Shown here: positions 1-7,642 of the stretch, in pieces
Position numbering within the stretch: the first letter of the stretch is position 1
Layout of the letters: every line of letters starts with the position of its first letter
Source: Pelagibacteraceae bacterium
GTDB lineage: Bacteria > Pseudomonadota > Alphaproteobacteria > Pelagibacterales > Pelagibacteraceae
Assembly (NCBI GenBank): GCA_002684895.1
Contig: NYVZ01000012.1
Location: 1 to 13,626, forward strand
Direction: 5' to 3'
DNA length: 13,626 bases
Notes under the pieces: model-generated
The model's database searches: none
What the model saw: only the letters and a program-made list of their open reading frames with translations
Told to the model about the DNA's origin: nothing
Made by a program: the position numbers and the translations under genes

Positions 1-1286
1 GAAAATCCATTTCTTAAAGCAAAGTAACCTATAATACCCGAAATTAACATGACCCAAACATCGAAAAATGCTGAACTATATGCATACGATCCAATTAATG
101 AGAATACAAACACTGATGGCCACAAAAATCTTTTAGGAATAAATGTGACATAAGAAAAAAACCTTGCTCCTACTAATCCAATTCCTAAAAAACCAATATT
201 TGCAAATAACATCGCACCAAATATTGCATGGACTAAGTGTGGTGTTTCAGTAATTAAATAAGGACCCGGTCTAAAACCATGCATCACAAGAGCAGCTAAT
301 ATAAGTGCGGTTGTACCACTACCAGGAATACCAAGGGCAAGAGTTGGAACCATTGCACCGCCAGCTGCTGCATTGTTCGCAGCTTCAGGTCCAACAATTC
401 CCTCTGGACAACCTGTTCCAAATAATTCTGGAGTTTTTGAGAATCTTTTTGCTTCATTATAACCCATCATGGCAGCAACTGTAGATCCTTCTGCTGGTAA
501 AATTCCAATAAATGTACCTAAACCAGAAGATCTTAAAATTGTACCTTTTACCGCTTTTAATTCTGCTAATGTAGGAAGTCTTAACGCTTTTGCGTTCATT
601 CTTTCAACCGTGTCGTTTAAAGTCCTAGATTGATTTAATAATTCTGACATTGCAAATAAGCCAATTAAAACTGGTACGAATTTTATTCCTTCAGTTAATT
701 CTTGCACACCAAAATCAAACCTCTCAACACCAGTTGCTAAGTGCACACCAATAGTAGAAACTAACACTCCAAGTGTTCCAGCTATTAAATTTCTAATAGA
801 TGATTTTCCACTCATTGCTGCAAGCATTGATAATGCGAAAACGGATAAACCAAAATATTCAACTGGACCAAATTTTAATGCAATTTCTGCTAGCAGAGGT
901 GTTGCCATTAAAAATATAAAAATTGCGATAATACCACCTATTACACTTGATATTGCGGCTAAACCCAATGCTCTTCCTGGCTCACCCTTCTTTGCCATTT
1001 GATATCCATCTAGTGCAGTCGCTACCGCAGGTGGAGCACCTGGTGCATTAATTAATATTGCTGTTATCGAACCTCCAAAAGTACCTGCGCAATATAATGC
1101 GGCCATCATGGAAATTGAGGCAACAGGATCAAGGCTTATTGTAAATGGCATTAACAATGCAATGGCCATTGGCGAACTAAGACCTGGTAAAGCGCCGACT
1201 AGTACTCCTATTAAAACACCACCAAATATAAGTAAAATGTTTTGAAACTCTAATATTAAACCAAATCCCTTAATTACATCTTGCAT
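1..1286 (-). CDS. tctA: TctA, large membrane subunit of a tripartite tricarboxylate transporter (3' end missing)
   Basis: Reading the minus strand from ATG at 1286, the frame stays open for 428 codons to the window edge, so the C-terminus is missing (family members are roughly 500 residues). The product is the large, many-helix inner-membrane subunit that carries the substrate handed over by TctC. Two family signatures are visible: GALPGLSSPMAIALLMP at about residues 31-47, followed by GGSITAILINAPGAP near 71-85, and the later EAANNAAAGG/LGIPGSGTTA block encoded around 306-390. It is the last gene of tctC-tctB-tctA; its ATG lies 2 bases after the tctB stop. A GGAGGT sequence (1302-1307) is 15 bases upstream, rather far for a normal ribosome site, but in-frame TAG codons just upstream exclude a longer protein, so coupling with tctB is likely. 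Family assignment is secure; the substrate is not readable from the sequence. Confidence 0.95.
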   Translation of the reverse strand, partial: MQDVIKGFGLILEFQNILLIFGGVLIGVLVGALPGLSSPMAIALLMPFTISLDPVASISMMAALYCAGTFGGSITAILINAPGAPPAVATALDGYQMAKKGEPGRALGLAAISSVIGGIIAIFIFLMATPLLAEIALKFGPVEYFGLSVFALSMLAAMSGKSSIRNLIAGTLGVLVSTIGVHLATGVERFDFGVQELTEGIKFVPVLIGLFAMSELLNQSRTLNDTVERMNAKALRLPTLAELKAVKGTILRSSGLGTFIGILPAEGSTVAAMMGYNEAKRFSKTPELFGTGCPEGIVGPEAANNAAAGGAMVPTLALGIPGSGTTALILAALVMHGFRPGPYLITETPHLVHAIFGAMLFANIGFLGIGLVGARFFSYVTFIPKRFLWPSVFVFSLIGSYAYSSAFFDVWVMLISGIIGYFALRNGF

Positions 1287-1288
1287 AA

Positions 1289-1813
1289 CTATCTACTAAA
1301 CACCTCCAATAATCCAGGTGCAAAATACAGCCCTAGAAGTTGATTAAATAAAAACCAAACACACGCTGGAAATACAATTGCATAAATTGCAACTGCCACA
1401 TAATTTCTTTCGCCCCATACAAGAGGTACTATTAGACACGTAACAAACATGGTCAATACTGCTCCAAGAAAATCTGTTAAAAAAACAATTGTGAGCAATA
1501 CAAAAATTGTAATCCAAGTAATCGGTAAAGTTTTTTCATTTCTATCTTTATCGATCTTGGCAATTTTTTCTGGAGTAAGTTTAAATTCAAATGGAATTAT
1601 TGCAGTTAAAAAAAGTAATATAATAACTAAAATTTTTGGAAAAACATCAGCATTTAAAGTATCTCCTAAAACTGCAGGAGCCGGAGGAAACTTGCCAGCT
1701 TCATTATAAACAAATGCCCCAAATGCAACAAGTACTAGAGCTAAGTATAAATCTTTTCGGTGGAAAAACTTTGCGCCTGATTTTCCAGACGCAAAGTTAG
1801 ATTCGTTAGACAT
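1289..1813 (-). CDS. tctB: TctB, small membrane subunit of the tripartite tricarboxylate transporter
   Basis: A 174-residue hydrophobic protein of the right size for the small TctB subunit. After a polar N-terminus it has about four membrane segments, near residues 22-38, 57-77, 96-131 (probably two) and 136-160, with a charged loop around 78-95. TctB sequences are poorly conserved, so the call rests on size, topology and position between TctC and TctA. The ATG at 1813 follows the tctC stop by 9 bases without a clear Shine-Dalgarno sequence; the gene ends 2 bases before tctA. In the family, TctB joins TctA in the inner membrane, and the pair is driven by an ion gradient and not by ATP. Nothing unusual is seen apart from the weak ribosome site. 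Confidence 0.9.
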   Translation of the reverse strand: MSNESNFASGKSGAKFFHRKDLYLALVLVAFGAFVYNEAGKFPPAPAVLGDTLNADVFPKILVIILLFLTAIIPFEFKLTPEKIAKIDKDRNEKTLPITWITIFVLLTIVFLTDFLGAVLTMFVTCLIVPLVWGERNYVAVAIYAIVFPACVWFLFNQLLGLYFAPGLLEVFSR

Positions 1814-1822
1814 AGATATTAA

Positions 1823-2821
1823 CTATTTAGTTAAACCTAAACCTTTTAATGCAATAGCAGCTTTTTTGTAATTTTCTTTTAACTGCTTATCCCAAACCTT
1901 AGTACCAGCTGGGCTAGTAGCAGGGTCTAGAGATGCACCTTTAAGGTAGTTACCAAACGTTTCATGCTTCATAGCTTTCACCATACCTTTTGAGATCTCA
2001 TCGATCGTAGACTGTGGTGTACCTTTAAGCACTGCATATCCTCTAGTCGTCACAACTTTTACATTGTGGCCCATAGAATATGAAGTTTTCACTTTCGGGT
2101 AATCAGCTAAAGCTTTGTCATGTAATAAAACGATTGCTTTAATCTTCTTGTCAGCAATTAATGCAGCTGCTTCAGAAGGGTTTAATAAAGAAGCGTCAAC
2201 CTTACCAGATGCTAAAGCTTGTAAACTTTGTGCTCCTGATCCGAATGAAACTGCTTTAAATGGAATGTTTGCAGCTTTTGAGTATGAATACATACCAATG
2301 TGCTCTGTTCCACCAATTGATGCGATTGCTACACTAATTGGTTTCTTCTGTGCTTCTTTCTGCATTTTTTTAACTGTGCTAAGCTTTTTATTTTTAGCAT
2401 TAACAACAACAAATGTTGGCTCTTCCATTGCTCTTGCAACACCAACTAGGTCAGAAATCTTCATGTTAGATTTTCCTCTAGCCATTGTATACAAGTGAGA
2501 CTCAGTTAAAGCCATAACTGTACATCCATCCTTAGGTCTTGTTAAAGTGTAGTTCTGAGCTTTCGCACCAGATCCACCTCTTTTACCTACGATTTGGATA
2601 TCTGTGTTTAAAGTTCTTCTTGTTCTGATTGACATCATTCTTGCAGTTGTATCAGTACCACCACCGTATGATGCGTGTATCACAACTTGGATTTGACCTT
2701 TACAAGCTTTCTGCGCATATGTTGGATGCTTCTTTGCAAAAGACTGACCAGATAATGTTGTGAAAATCAGAGCGAATAAACCTAAAAAGCCAAAAAGCTT
2801 TTTGAAATTTGAATTGAACAT
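1823..2821 (-). CDS. tctC: TctC, periplasmic solute-binding protein of a tripartite tricarboxylate transporter
   Basis: A 332-residue secreted binding protein of the TctC (BUG) family. Residues 1-29 form a signal peptide: basic FKK, a hydrophobic stretch, then a likely cleavage after SFA. The mature part has the family's ligand-loop pattern YGGGTDTTAR (about 52-61), GKRGGSGAKAQNY (about 79-91) followed by DGCT, and IGGTEHIG (about 167-174). In this family two loops and backbone amides grip a carboxylate of the ligand, but ligands range from citrate to amino acids and aromatics, so the substrate stays open. It is first in the operon, which fits the excess of binding protein these systems need. 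A strong AAAGGGGG ribosome site precedes the ATG. G+C is clearly above the neighbours (27 of 60 bases at 2521-2580), which could reflect codon choice for high expression. Confidence 0.95.
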   Translation of the reverse strand: MFNSNFKKLFGFLGLFALIFTTLSGQSFAKKHPTYAQKACKGQIQVVIHASYGGGTDTTARMMSIRTRRTLNTDIQIVGKRGGSGAKAQNYTLTRPKDGCTVMALTESHLYTMARGKSNMKISDLVGVARAMEEPTFVVVNAKNKKLSTVKKMQKEAQKKPISVAIASIGGTEHIGMYSYSKAANIPFKAVSFGSGAQSLQALASGKVDASLLNPSEAAALIADKKIKAIVLLHDKALADYPKVKTSYSMGHNVKVVTTRGYAVLKGTPQSTIDEISKGMVKAMKHETFGNYLKGASLDPATSPAGTKVWDKQLKENYKKAAIALKGLGLTK

Positions 2822-2825
2822 TTAT

Positions 2826-2833
2826 CCCCCTTT
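2826..2833 (-). promoter_or_regulatory. Shine-Dalgarno site of tctC
   Basis: On the minus strand AAAGGGGG lies 4 bases before the tctC ATG at 2821. It is one of the few strong purine-rich ribosome sites in the window and supports both this start codon and high translation of the binding protein. Confidence 0.7.
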
Positions 2834-2836
2834 AGT

Positions 2837-2852
2837 TTAATTGATCAATTAA
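2837..2852. promoter_or_regulatory. Perfect 16-base palindrome TTAATTGATCAATTAA, possible operator
   Basis: The 16 bases read identically on both strands, centred on GATC. If the proposed tctC promoter (-10 at 2860-2865) is right, the palindrome would lie just downstream of the transcription start at about 2853, a classic place for a repressor. No regulator gene is present in the window. AT-rich DNA throws up some palindromes by chance, but a perfect 16-mer in the only long intergenic region is notable. Confidence 0.5.
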
Positions 2853-2859
2853 TTGACAA

Positions 2860-2889
2860 ATAATAACACGATAATAGATTAAAGTTCAA
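2860..2889 (-). promoter_or_regulatory. Predicted sigma-70 promoter for tctCBA
   Basis: On the minus strand TTGAAC (2884-2889) is followed after 18 bases by TATTAT (2860-2865), a 5-of-6 match to the -10 consensus. Transcription would begin near 2853, giving a leader of about 30 bases before the tctC ATG. In such AT-rich DNA the -10 alone means little; position, spacing and the flanking palindromes give moderate support. Confidence 0.4.
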
Positions 2890-2901
2890 TATGTAAAATG
2901 A

Positions 2902-2920
2902 TGTTTCATAATATGAAACA
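2902..2920. promoter_or_regulatory. Inverted repeat TGTTTCATA-A-TATGAAACA, likely regulator binding site
   Basis: Two perfect 9-base arms surround a single central base. Arm length and symmetry suit a dimeric helix-turn-helix repressor or activator, and TGAAACA/TGTTTCA half-sites resemble those of some IclR-family regulators such as KdgR; that family guess is weak. It sits 23 bases before the first PrpD gene and 12 bases upstream of the proposed tctC -35, so one protein could control both divergent operons. An AT-rich TATAAA at 2931-2936 could be a -10 for the plus-strand operon, which would put this site over its -35 region. Confidence 0.65.
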
Positions 2921-2943
2921 ATAACTACTTTATAAAACTATTA

Positions 2944-4455
2944 ATGAAGAAATACTCCATAAAAGTTCAGCAACCAGGAGAGGTTTCAAAAAAAGACGAG
3001 CAACTTGCTTGGCGCATCGCATCAATGGCATCACAGGACTGGGGTTTGGTCAACGAAATTAGTGAAATGGTAGGTAATCGAATTATTGATAACGCGGGTG
3101 TTGCGGTAGCTGCAATAAATAGAGAGGCAGTTAAAATTGCAAGATCACAAGCGATGCAATTTGAAAACGATCAAGGAGCAACTCTTATTGGTTTAGATCA
3201 TAATAAAAAATTTGATTGTCAATGGGCTGCTTGGGCAAATGCAGTTGCGGTAAGAGAGTTAGATTTTCACGATAATATTATGGCAAAAGAAACCTGTCAT
3301 CCAGGCGACTGTATCCCAACGATACTAGCAGTAGCTCAGCAAAAAAATTGTAATGGTGAAGAGCTGGTTAAAGCTATAGCTACAAGTTACGAAACACAAT
3401 TAAGATTATCAATGTCTATTGCATTAAATCCAAACCGCATTGATCATGTTGGACATCTAGGACCTGCAATTACAAGTGCATTGGGAAAATTATTAAAATT
3501 AGATACAGAAACTATTTATCAAGCTATACAGTGGAGTGCACACACATCAATCTTTACAAGACAAGGAAGGAAAGGACAATTATCAAGCTGGAAAGCTTAT
3601 GCGCCAGGATTAGTTGGAAAAAATGCAATTGATGCAATTGATAGAGCCATGAGAGGCGACACCTCACCTAGTCCAGTGTGGGAGGGTGATTACGGTATAA
3701 TCCCTATATTAGTAAAAAAAGATAATAAAGATTTGAGTATAGAATTACCAGAAAAGGACGAGCTGCGAGCTGGCATCCTTAAAACATTTACAAAAGAGCA
3801 TTCAGCTGGCTATCATGGAAACTCTATTATTGATTTAGCTTTTAATGTTAGAAAAAAAATTAAAGATTTTAAACAAGTAAAAAAAGTAAATATATACAGT
3901 AAAGAGTACACTCACATTGTTATGGGGAGTGGAAGTAACGATAAGGAAAAATACAGCTCATTAGCTTCAAGAGAAACATTAGATCACTCAGCTATGTATA
4001 TTTTTGCAGTTGCTTTAGAGGATGGTGAATGGCATCATGAAAAAAGTTATAGTGATGAAAGAAAAAATAGAAAAGAAACAATCGAGCTTTGGAATAAAAT
4101 TGAAACATTTGAAAGCGAAAAATGGAATAAAAAATATTATGATGAGCCTGATCCATTAAAAAAAGCTCAAGGTGCAGAAGTAGAAATTATATTAAATAAT
4201 GGAGAAAAAATATTCGACCAATTAGATTTTGCTAATGCTCATCCAAGTGGAAAAACTCCATTTAAAAGAGCTGAGTACATTAATAAAATGAAACCATTAT
4301 TTAAAGACATGATTAATAATAAAGAAGATGTTAGATTTTTAAATTTAGTTGAAAACCTTGCAAAACTTGAGCCCGAAGAAGTAAAACAACTAAATATTAG
4401 CTGTGATAAAAACAAGATTAATTTTGATAAAAATAGTATAAAAGGAATATTCTAA
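2944..4455 (+). CDS. prpD: MmgE/PrpD-family dehydratase, 2-methylcitrate dehydratase-like (PrpD1)
   Basis: A 503-residue protein of the MmgE/PrpD family and, by my reading, close to the PrpD type that dehydrates 2-methylcitrate (also active on citrate in some members). Family motifs in order: RELDFHDN (104-111) followed by HPGD (119-122), the paired histidines in IDHVGHLGP (167-174), RKGQLSSWKAYAP (209-221) with the conserved lysine K217, VWEGDYG (245-251), and TKEHSAGYHG (283-292) carrying the C-terminal active-site histidine region. E. coli PrpD has matching blocks (LDFND/HPSD, LDHV, RKSWA, FPAEFHS), so the catalytic set looks intact. The enzyme is expected in the cytoplasm. It opens the plus-strand operon and its TAA shares one base with the ATG of the next gene. 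There is no Shine-Dalgarno sequence before the ATG at 2944, so a leaderless or weakly initiated mRNA is possible. Real substrate uncertain because PrpB and PrpC are not seen. Confidence 0.88.
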   Translation: MKKYSIKVQQPGEVSKKDEQLAWRIASMASQDWGLVNEISEMVGNRIIDNAGVAVAAINREAVKIARSQAMQFENDQGATLIGLDHNKKFDCQWAAWANAVAVRELDFHDNIMAKETCHPGDCIPTILAVAQQKNCNGEELVKAIATSYETQLRLSMSIALNPNRIDHVGHLGPAITSALGKLLKLDTETIYQAIQWSAHTSIFTRQGRKGQLSSWKAYAPGLVGKNAIDAIDRAMRGDTSPSPVWEGDYGIIPILVKKDNKDLSIELPEKDELRAGILKTFTKEHSAGYHGNSIIDLAFNVRKKIKDFKQVKKVNIYSKEYTHIVMGSGSNDKEKYSSLASRETLDHSAMYIFAVALEDGEWHHEKSYSDERKNRKETIELWNKIETFESEKWNKKYYDEPDPLKKAQGAEVEIILNNGEKIFDQLDFANAHPSGKTPFKRAEYINKMKPLFKDMINNKEDVRFLNLVENLAKLEPEEVKQLNISCDKNKINFDKNSIKGIF

Positions 4456-5804
4456 TGGAAATACAACAAACGCTTACAAAATATATATCTGAAGCCTTAA
4501 GTCATGAGCTTCCTAAAGAAACGCAAAATAATACAAGATTTCATTTACTGGATACATTAATAGCAATTTTAACCGGACGACTTTTACCCCCTGGTAGAAA
4601 AGGATTTGAATTTTCAAAAAATCAAGGTGGTCCTAAAGAGGCTACATTATTAGGAAATGACATTAAAGTATCAGCGATCAATGCAGGTTTTGGAAATGGA
4701 ATGGCAGCCCATGCTAATGAAACTGACGACTCTCATACAAATGGTAGATTTCATCCTGGCTGCGCAATTGTTCCGGGCACATTGGCAATAGCAGAAAAGC
4801 AAGATTTAAATTGTAACGATATTTTAAAAGCGATTGCATTAGGTTATGACGTGGGCGTGAGAATTACAACTAGCTTGGGATACAAAACACCAAAAACAAC
4901 AACTTTCGCAACTCACAGTCTTGGAACCATATTTGGCTGTACTGCATCTGCCGGAGCTTTACTAAAGCTTTCTCATCAAGAATGTAATTATTTATTGTCA
5001 TATACGATACAACAAGCTTCAGGCCTTGCCTGCTGGAATAGAGATCCAGATCATATAGAAAAGGCATTTGTATTTTCTGGCATGACAACAAGAAATGCAA
5101 TTTATTCTGCATTACTTGCAAAAGAAAATTTTACATCTGTAACCGATCCTCTTTTAGGAGAAAGAGGTTTTCATGAAGGTTTTGCTCACAATCCAAAGCC
5201 TGAACTTATTGTAAGTGAATTAGGAAAGAAATTTGAAATTGATCACTCCTCATTAAAAAAATGGTCTGTGGGATCCCCAATCCAATCTATGATGGATGCA
5301 ATTGAATATTTACTAAAAAACAATGAATTTAATCATAAAGATATCAAAGAACTTACTGTAGAAATTCCATCTGATCGATATCATATAATTAATGATAGAG
5401 AAATTCCTTCGATCAGCGCGCAACATTTAATTGCAGTTCATCTCATAAAAAAAACTATGGGATATGAGGAGGCTCATGATGAATTACTATTCAATGACCC
5501 GGATGTTGTGACTTTGAGAAAAAAAATAAAATCTATTTCCAGTGATGAGTTAGCAATTGCAAGACCAGAGAGGCAATCAAAGATTACTATTATTTTAAAT
5601 GATGGAAAAAAACTTTTTTATCATGCAAGTTCAGTAAGAGGTACTCCAGATAATCCAATGAATGCCGATGATATTACCGCTAAAGCTAAAAGATTATTTG
5701 CAGTATTTAAAAGTCCGAAAACTGATGATCTTATAGATTGTGTTTTAAATAAAGAATTTACTATAAAAGAGTTAGTTCAGTTATCTAACTTAGATATTAA
5801 GTAA
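4455..5804 (+). CDS. MmgE/PrpD-family protein with altered active site (PrpD2)
   Basis: A 449-residue member of the same broad family as the preceding gene but only distantly similar to it. The family includes 2-methylcitrate dehydratase and cis-aconitate decarboxylase (IRG1/CadA). Visible motifs: HANETDDSH (86-94) and FHPG (99-102), ATHSLGT (152-158), DPDHIEKAF (197-205) with the expected lysine K203. The later block that usually holds a catalytic histidine reads KKWSVGSPIQ (268-277) and has no histidine. I recall WSVGSPIQ-type members as a recurrent subfamily of unknown function, so this is a subfamily trait and not decay. The ATG overlaps the previous stop (TAATG at 4453-4457), and AAAGGA (4441-4446) lies 8 bases upstream inside prpD1, favouring coupled translation and perhaps a hetero-oligomer. 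No function can be named with confidence. Confidence 0.85.
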   Translation: MEIQQTLTKYISEALSHELPKETQNNTRFHLLDTLIAILTGRLLPPGRKGFEFSKNQGGPKEATLLGNDIKVSAINAGFGNGMAAHANETDDSHTNGRFHPGCAIVPGTLAIAEKQDLNCNDILKAIALGYDVGVRITTSLGYKTPKTTTFATHSLGTIFGCTASAGALLKLSHQECNYLLSYTIQQASGLACWNRDPDHIEKAFVFSGMTTRNAIYSALLAKENFTSVTDPLLGERGFHEGFAHNPKPELIVSELGKKFEIDHSSLKKWSVGSPIQSMMDAIEYLLKNNEFNHKDIKELTVEIPSDRYHIINDREIPSISAQHLIAVHLIKKTMGYEEAHDELLFNDPDVVTLRKKIKSISSDELAIARPERQSKITIILNDGKKLFYHASSVRGTPDNPMNADDITAKAKRLFAVFKSPKTDDLIDCVLNKEFTIKELVQLSNLDIK

Positions 5805-5818
5805 TAAATAAAATATTG

Positions 5819-6844
5819 ATGATTTATTCGTTGGGTTTAATTTTGGGAATATTCTGTATTTCTTTATTATTAAATAACTTTTTATCAAATGATAATTTTA
5901 TTATCTCACCAGCTTTTATATGTATTCTAATTGCAATACTTTATACAAATTTATTTAGTCTACCAAAAAATAATCAAGTTGTTTTAAATTTTGTAATAAA
6001 TAAAATTTTAAGGGTTGGTATTGCTCTGATCGGAATAGGCCTTAGCTTTGAGCAATTATTGCAATATGGTTTAAATTCATTAATGTTAATATTGTTCAAT
6101 ATTATATTAGTCTTCATTATTCTTATATTAATCGGAAAAGCTTTTAATCTTTCAAAAAAATTATTAATACTTATTTCCATGGGAACTGCTATTTGCGGGG
6201 TAACGGCAGTTATTGCCACATCAACAATAATAAAATCAGATAAGAATGAAACTGGTTATGCAGTTGGGGTAGTAACCCTCTTTGGATTATTCGCAGTGTT
6301 ATGCTATCCATATTTAGCAAATTATCTTTTTAATGATAATAATGTTCAGGCCGGTATTTTTCTTGGCACATCTATACACGACACAGCTCAAGTAAGTGCA
6401 GCTGGATTGATATATCAAGAAACATATACCGCAAATGAAACTTTAAATTCATCCATGACAATAAAACTGATTAGAAATTCATTTTTAATTATTATGATAC
6501 CCCTTCTAGCTTTCTATTATAATGATAGTAAAAGCAAAAATATAAAAGGCTCTTTAAAAAAATTTTTCCCTTTATTCGTTTTAGGATTTATCACACTATC
6601 CATCATAAGAACTCTAGGTGATTTTTATTTTATTGAATCAACTTTGAATGAGAATTGGTTAAATCTCGTTTTAATATTAAAAAAAATATCCAAATATCTA
6701 ATTTTACTGTCTATGGTTGCCCTTGGTTTGCAAATTAAATTTTCTAACTTTAAACAATTAGGGTTAAAACCCTTATTAATTGGATTTATAGCAGCATTGT
6801 CAGTAGGAGTATCAAGTTTTATATTTTTAAATTTTAACATATAA
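5819..6844 (+). CDS. YeiH/UPF0324-family inner-membrane protein, putative sulfate/sulfite-type exporter
   Basis: A roughly 341-residue, very hydrophobic protein with about nine or ten membrane helices. The family hallmarks are clear: SMGTAICGVTAVIA (about 121-134) and GTSIHDTAQVSAAG (about 184-197), followed by a K-x-x-R membrane segment, all as in E. coli YeiH (349 residues). The family is often labelled putative sulfate exporter but its substrate is not firmly established. I start it at ATG 5819; a TTG three bases earlier would add only one residue. It follows PrpD2 by 14 bases and precedes a TauE/SafE gene by 7, so co-transcription is likely. No Shine-Dalgarno sequence is seen. The gene is the most AT-rich stretch I sampled (13 G/C in 60 at 6481-6540), well below tctC. 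Function here is inferred only from family and neighbours. Confidence 0.88.
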   Translation: MIYSLGLILGIFCISLLLNNFLSNDNFIISPAFICILIAILYTNLFSLPKNNQVVLNFVINKILRVGIALIGIGLSFEQLLQYGLNSLMLILFNIILVFIILILIGKAFNLSKKLLILISMGTAICGVTAVIATSTIIKSDKNETGYAVGVVTLFGLFAVLCYPYLANYLFNDNNVQAGIFLGTSIHDTAQVSAAGLIYQETYTANETLNSSMTIKLIRNSFLIIMIPLLAFYYNDSKSKNIKGSLKKFFPLFVLGFITLSIIRTLGDFYFIESTLNENWLNLVLILKKISKYLILLSMVALGLQIKFSNFKQLGLKPLLIGFIAALSVGVSSFIFLNFNI

Positions 6845-6851
6845 GAACTGT

Positions 6852-7607
6852 GTGATTGAAGGCTTTCCATTGTTTCCAGATGAGCTGTCCCTTTATCAAG
6901 GGATTGGCTTAATTTTAATAAATTTAGTATGTGCATTTATTTCAACAGCTCTAAGTTTGGGGGGTGGTATTTTAATGCTAGTAAGTCTATCTTTTTTTCT
7001 ACCACCGATGGCTCTAGTGCCAGTTCATGGGGCAATCCAATTAGGATCTAATTTCTCAAGAATATTTGTCTCACTCAAGGAAATAGATGTTAAGCTTATT
7101 ATCCCTTTTGTTTTTGGCACGTTGTTAGGGTCATATTTTGGGGCGAATATAGTAGAGAATATTTCTCCATCTTTGGGTCAGGTTGGCGTTGGGTTGTTTA
7201 TTTTGTATTCTCTATTTGGCAAGTTTCCTCAGCTTGGTAAAAAATTTATGTTTATAGGTGGGGTAGCCTCTTCTACAATGTCCATACTCTTTGGAGCATC
7301 AGGTCCAATTGTAGCAACCTTTATTAAAAATTTAAATTTTGCACCTCTGAAACATGTTGCCACGCATGGTGCGATGATGACCTTTCAGCATGGTTTAAAA
7401 TGTCTTGCATTTTTTTTAATTGGTTTTGCTTTTGATCAATATATTTTCTTTTTGACTCTAATGATATTGATTGGATTTTTAGGAACTTATCTTGGAAAAT
7501 TATTTCTGGTATCTAAAGGAGAAAAGTATTTTAATAAAGTTTTAAGCTTAATATTATTTTTTGGTGCATTACGTTTAATCTATCTGGGTTTACAAGGTTA
7601 TTTATAA
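6852..7607 (+). CDS. TauE/SafE-family membrane protein, probable anion (sulfite/sulfonate-type) exporter
   Basis: A 251-residue protein with about seven or eight membrane helices of the TauE/SafE family. The N-terminal repeat shows LSLGGGILMLVSL (about 35-47) then PVHGAIQLGSNFSR (about 57-70); the C-terminal repeat shows FGASGPIVATF (about 147-157) and THGAMMTFQH (about 170-179), the two-fold pattern of the family. Characterised relatives export sulfite or sulfoacetate or move other small organic anions, so the exact cargo is open. Translation appears to start at GTG 6852, 7 bases after the YeiH-type gene, with no good ribosome site; no ATG fits better. With the YeiH-type gene before and a TauD-type dioxygenase after, it makes a plausible export step for sulfite freed from a sulfonate, though that link is inference. 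Confidence 0.88.
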   Translation: MIEGFPLFPDELSLYQGIGLILINLVCAFISTALSLGGGILMLVSLSFFLPPMALVPVHGAIQLGSNFSRIFVSLKEIDVKLIIPFVFGTLLGSYFGANIVENISPSLGQVGVGLFILYSLFGKFPQLGKKFMFIGGVASSTMSILFGASGPIVATFIKNLNFAPLKHVATHGAMMTFQHGLKCLAFFLIGFAFDQYIFFLTLMILIGFLGTYLGKLFLVSKGEKYFNKVLSLILFFGALRLIYLGLQGYL

Positions 7608-7625
7608 TTGACTAAATCATTATAA
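7602..7625. repeat. AT-only inverted repeat TTATAAT-N10-ATTATAA
   Basis: Seven-base perfect arms (7602-7608 and 7619-7625) overlap the stop codon of the TauE/SafE gene in the 35-base gap before the dioxygenase gene. The stem is all A-T and no T-run follows directly, so it is a poor terminator; it may be a chance feature of AT-rich DNA or a weak regulatory site. Confidence 0.25.
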
Positions 7626-7642
7626 CCGATTAAATATTTTAT

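Noticed and set aside
2115..2498. 127-codon plus-strand open frame opposite tctC
   Set aside because: It is antisense to a well-supported binding-protein gene, with no ribosome site or recognisable motif.
2853..2877. TTGACA followed by TAATAG as a plus-strand promoter
   Set aside because: The spacing is only 13 bases, too short for a sigma-70 promoter; no better -10 fits this -35.
2944..5804. Complete classical prp (propionate) operon
   Set aside because: No methylcitrate synthase, methylisocitrate lyase, PrpE or PrpR is encoded anywhere in the window, so the classical operon cannot be claimed.
5816..5818. TTG as start of the YeiH-type gene
   Set aside because: An ATG follows immediately in frame at 5819 and is the more usual choice; the difference is one residue.
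7608..7640. TTGACT with a downstream AT-rich element as a separate promoter for the dioxygenase gene
   Set aside because: The hexamers near the right spacing match the -10 consensus poorly (3 of 6), and TATAAC at 7621 is only 7 bases away. Read-through from the upstream gene is simpler.
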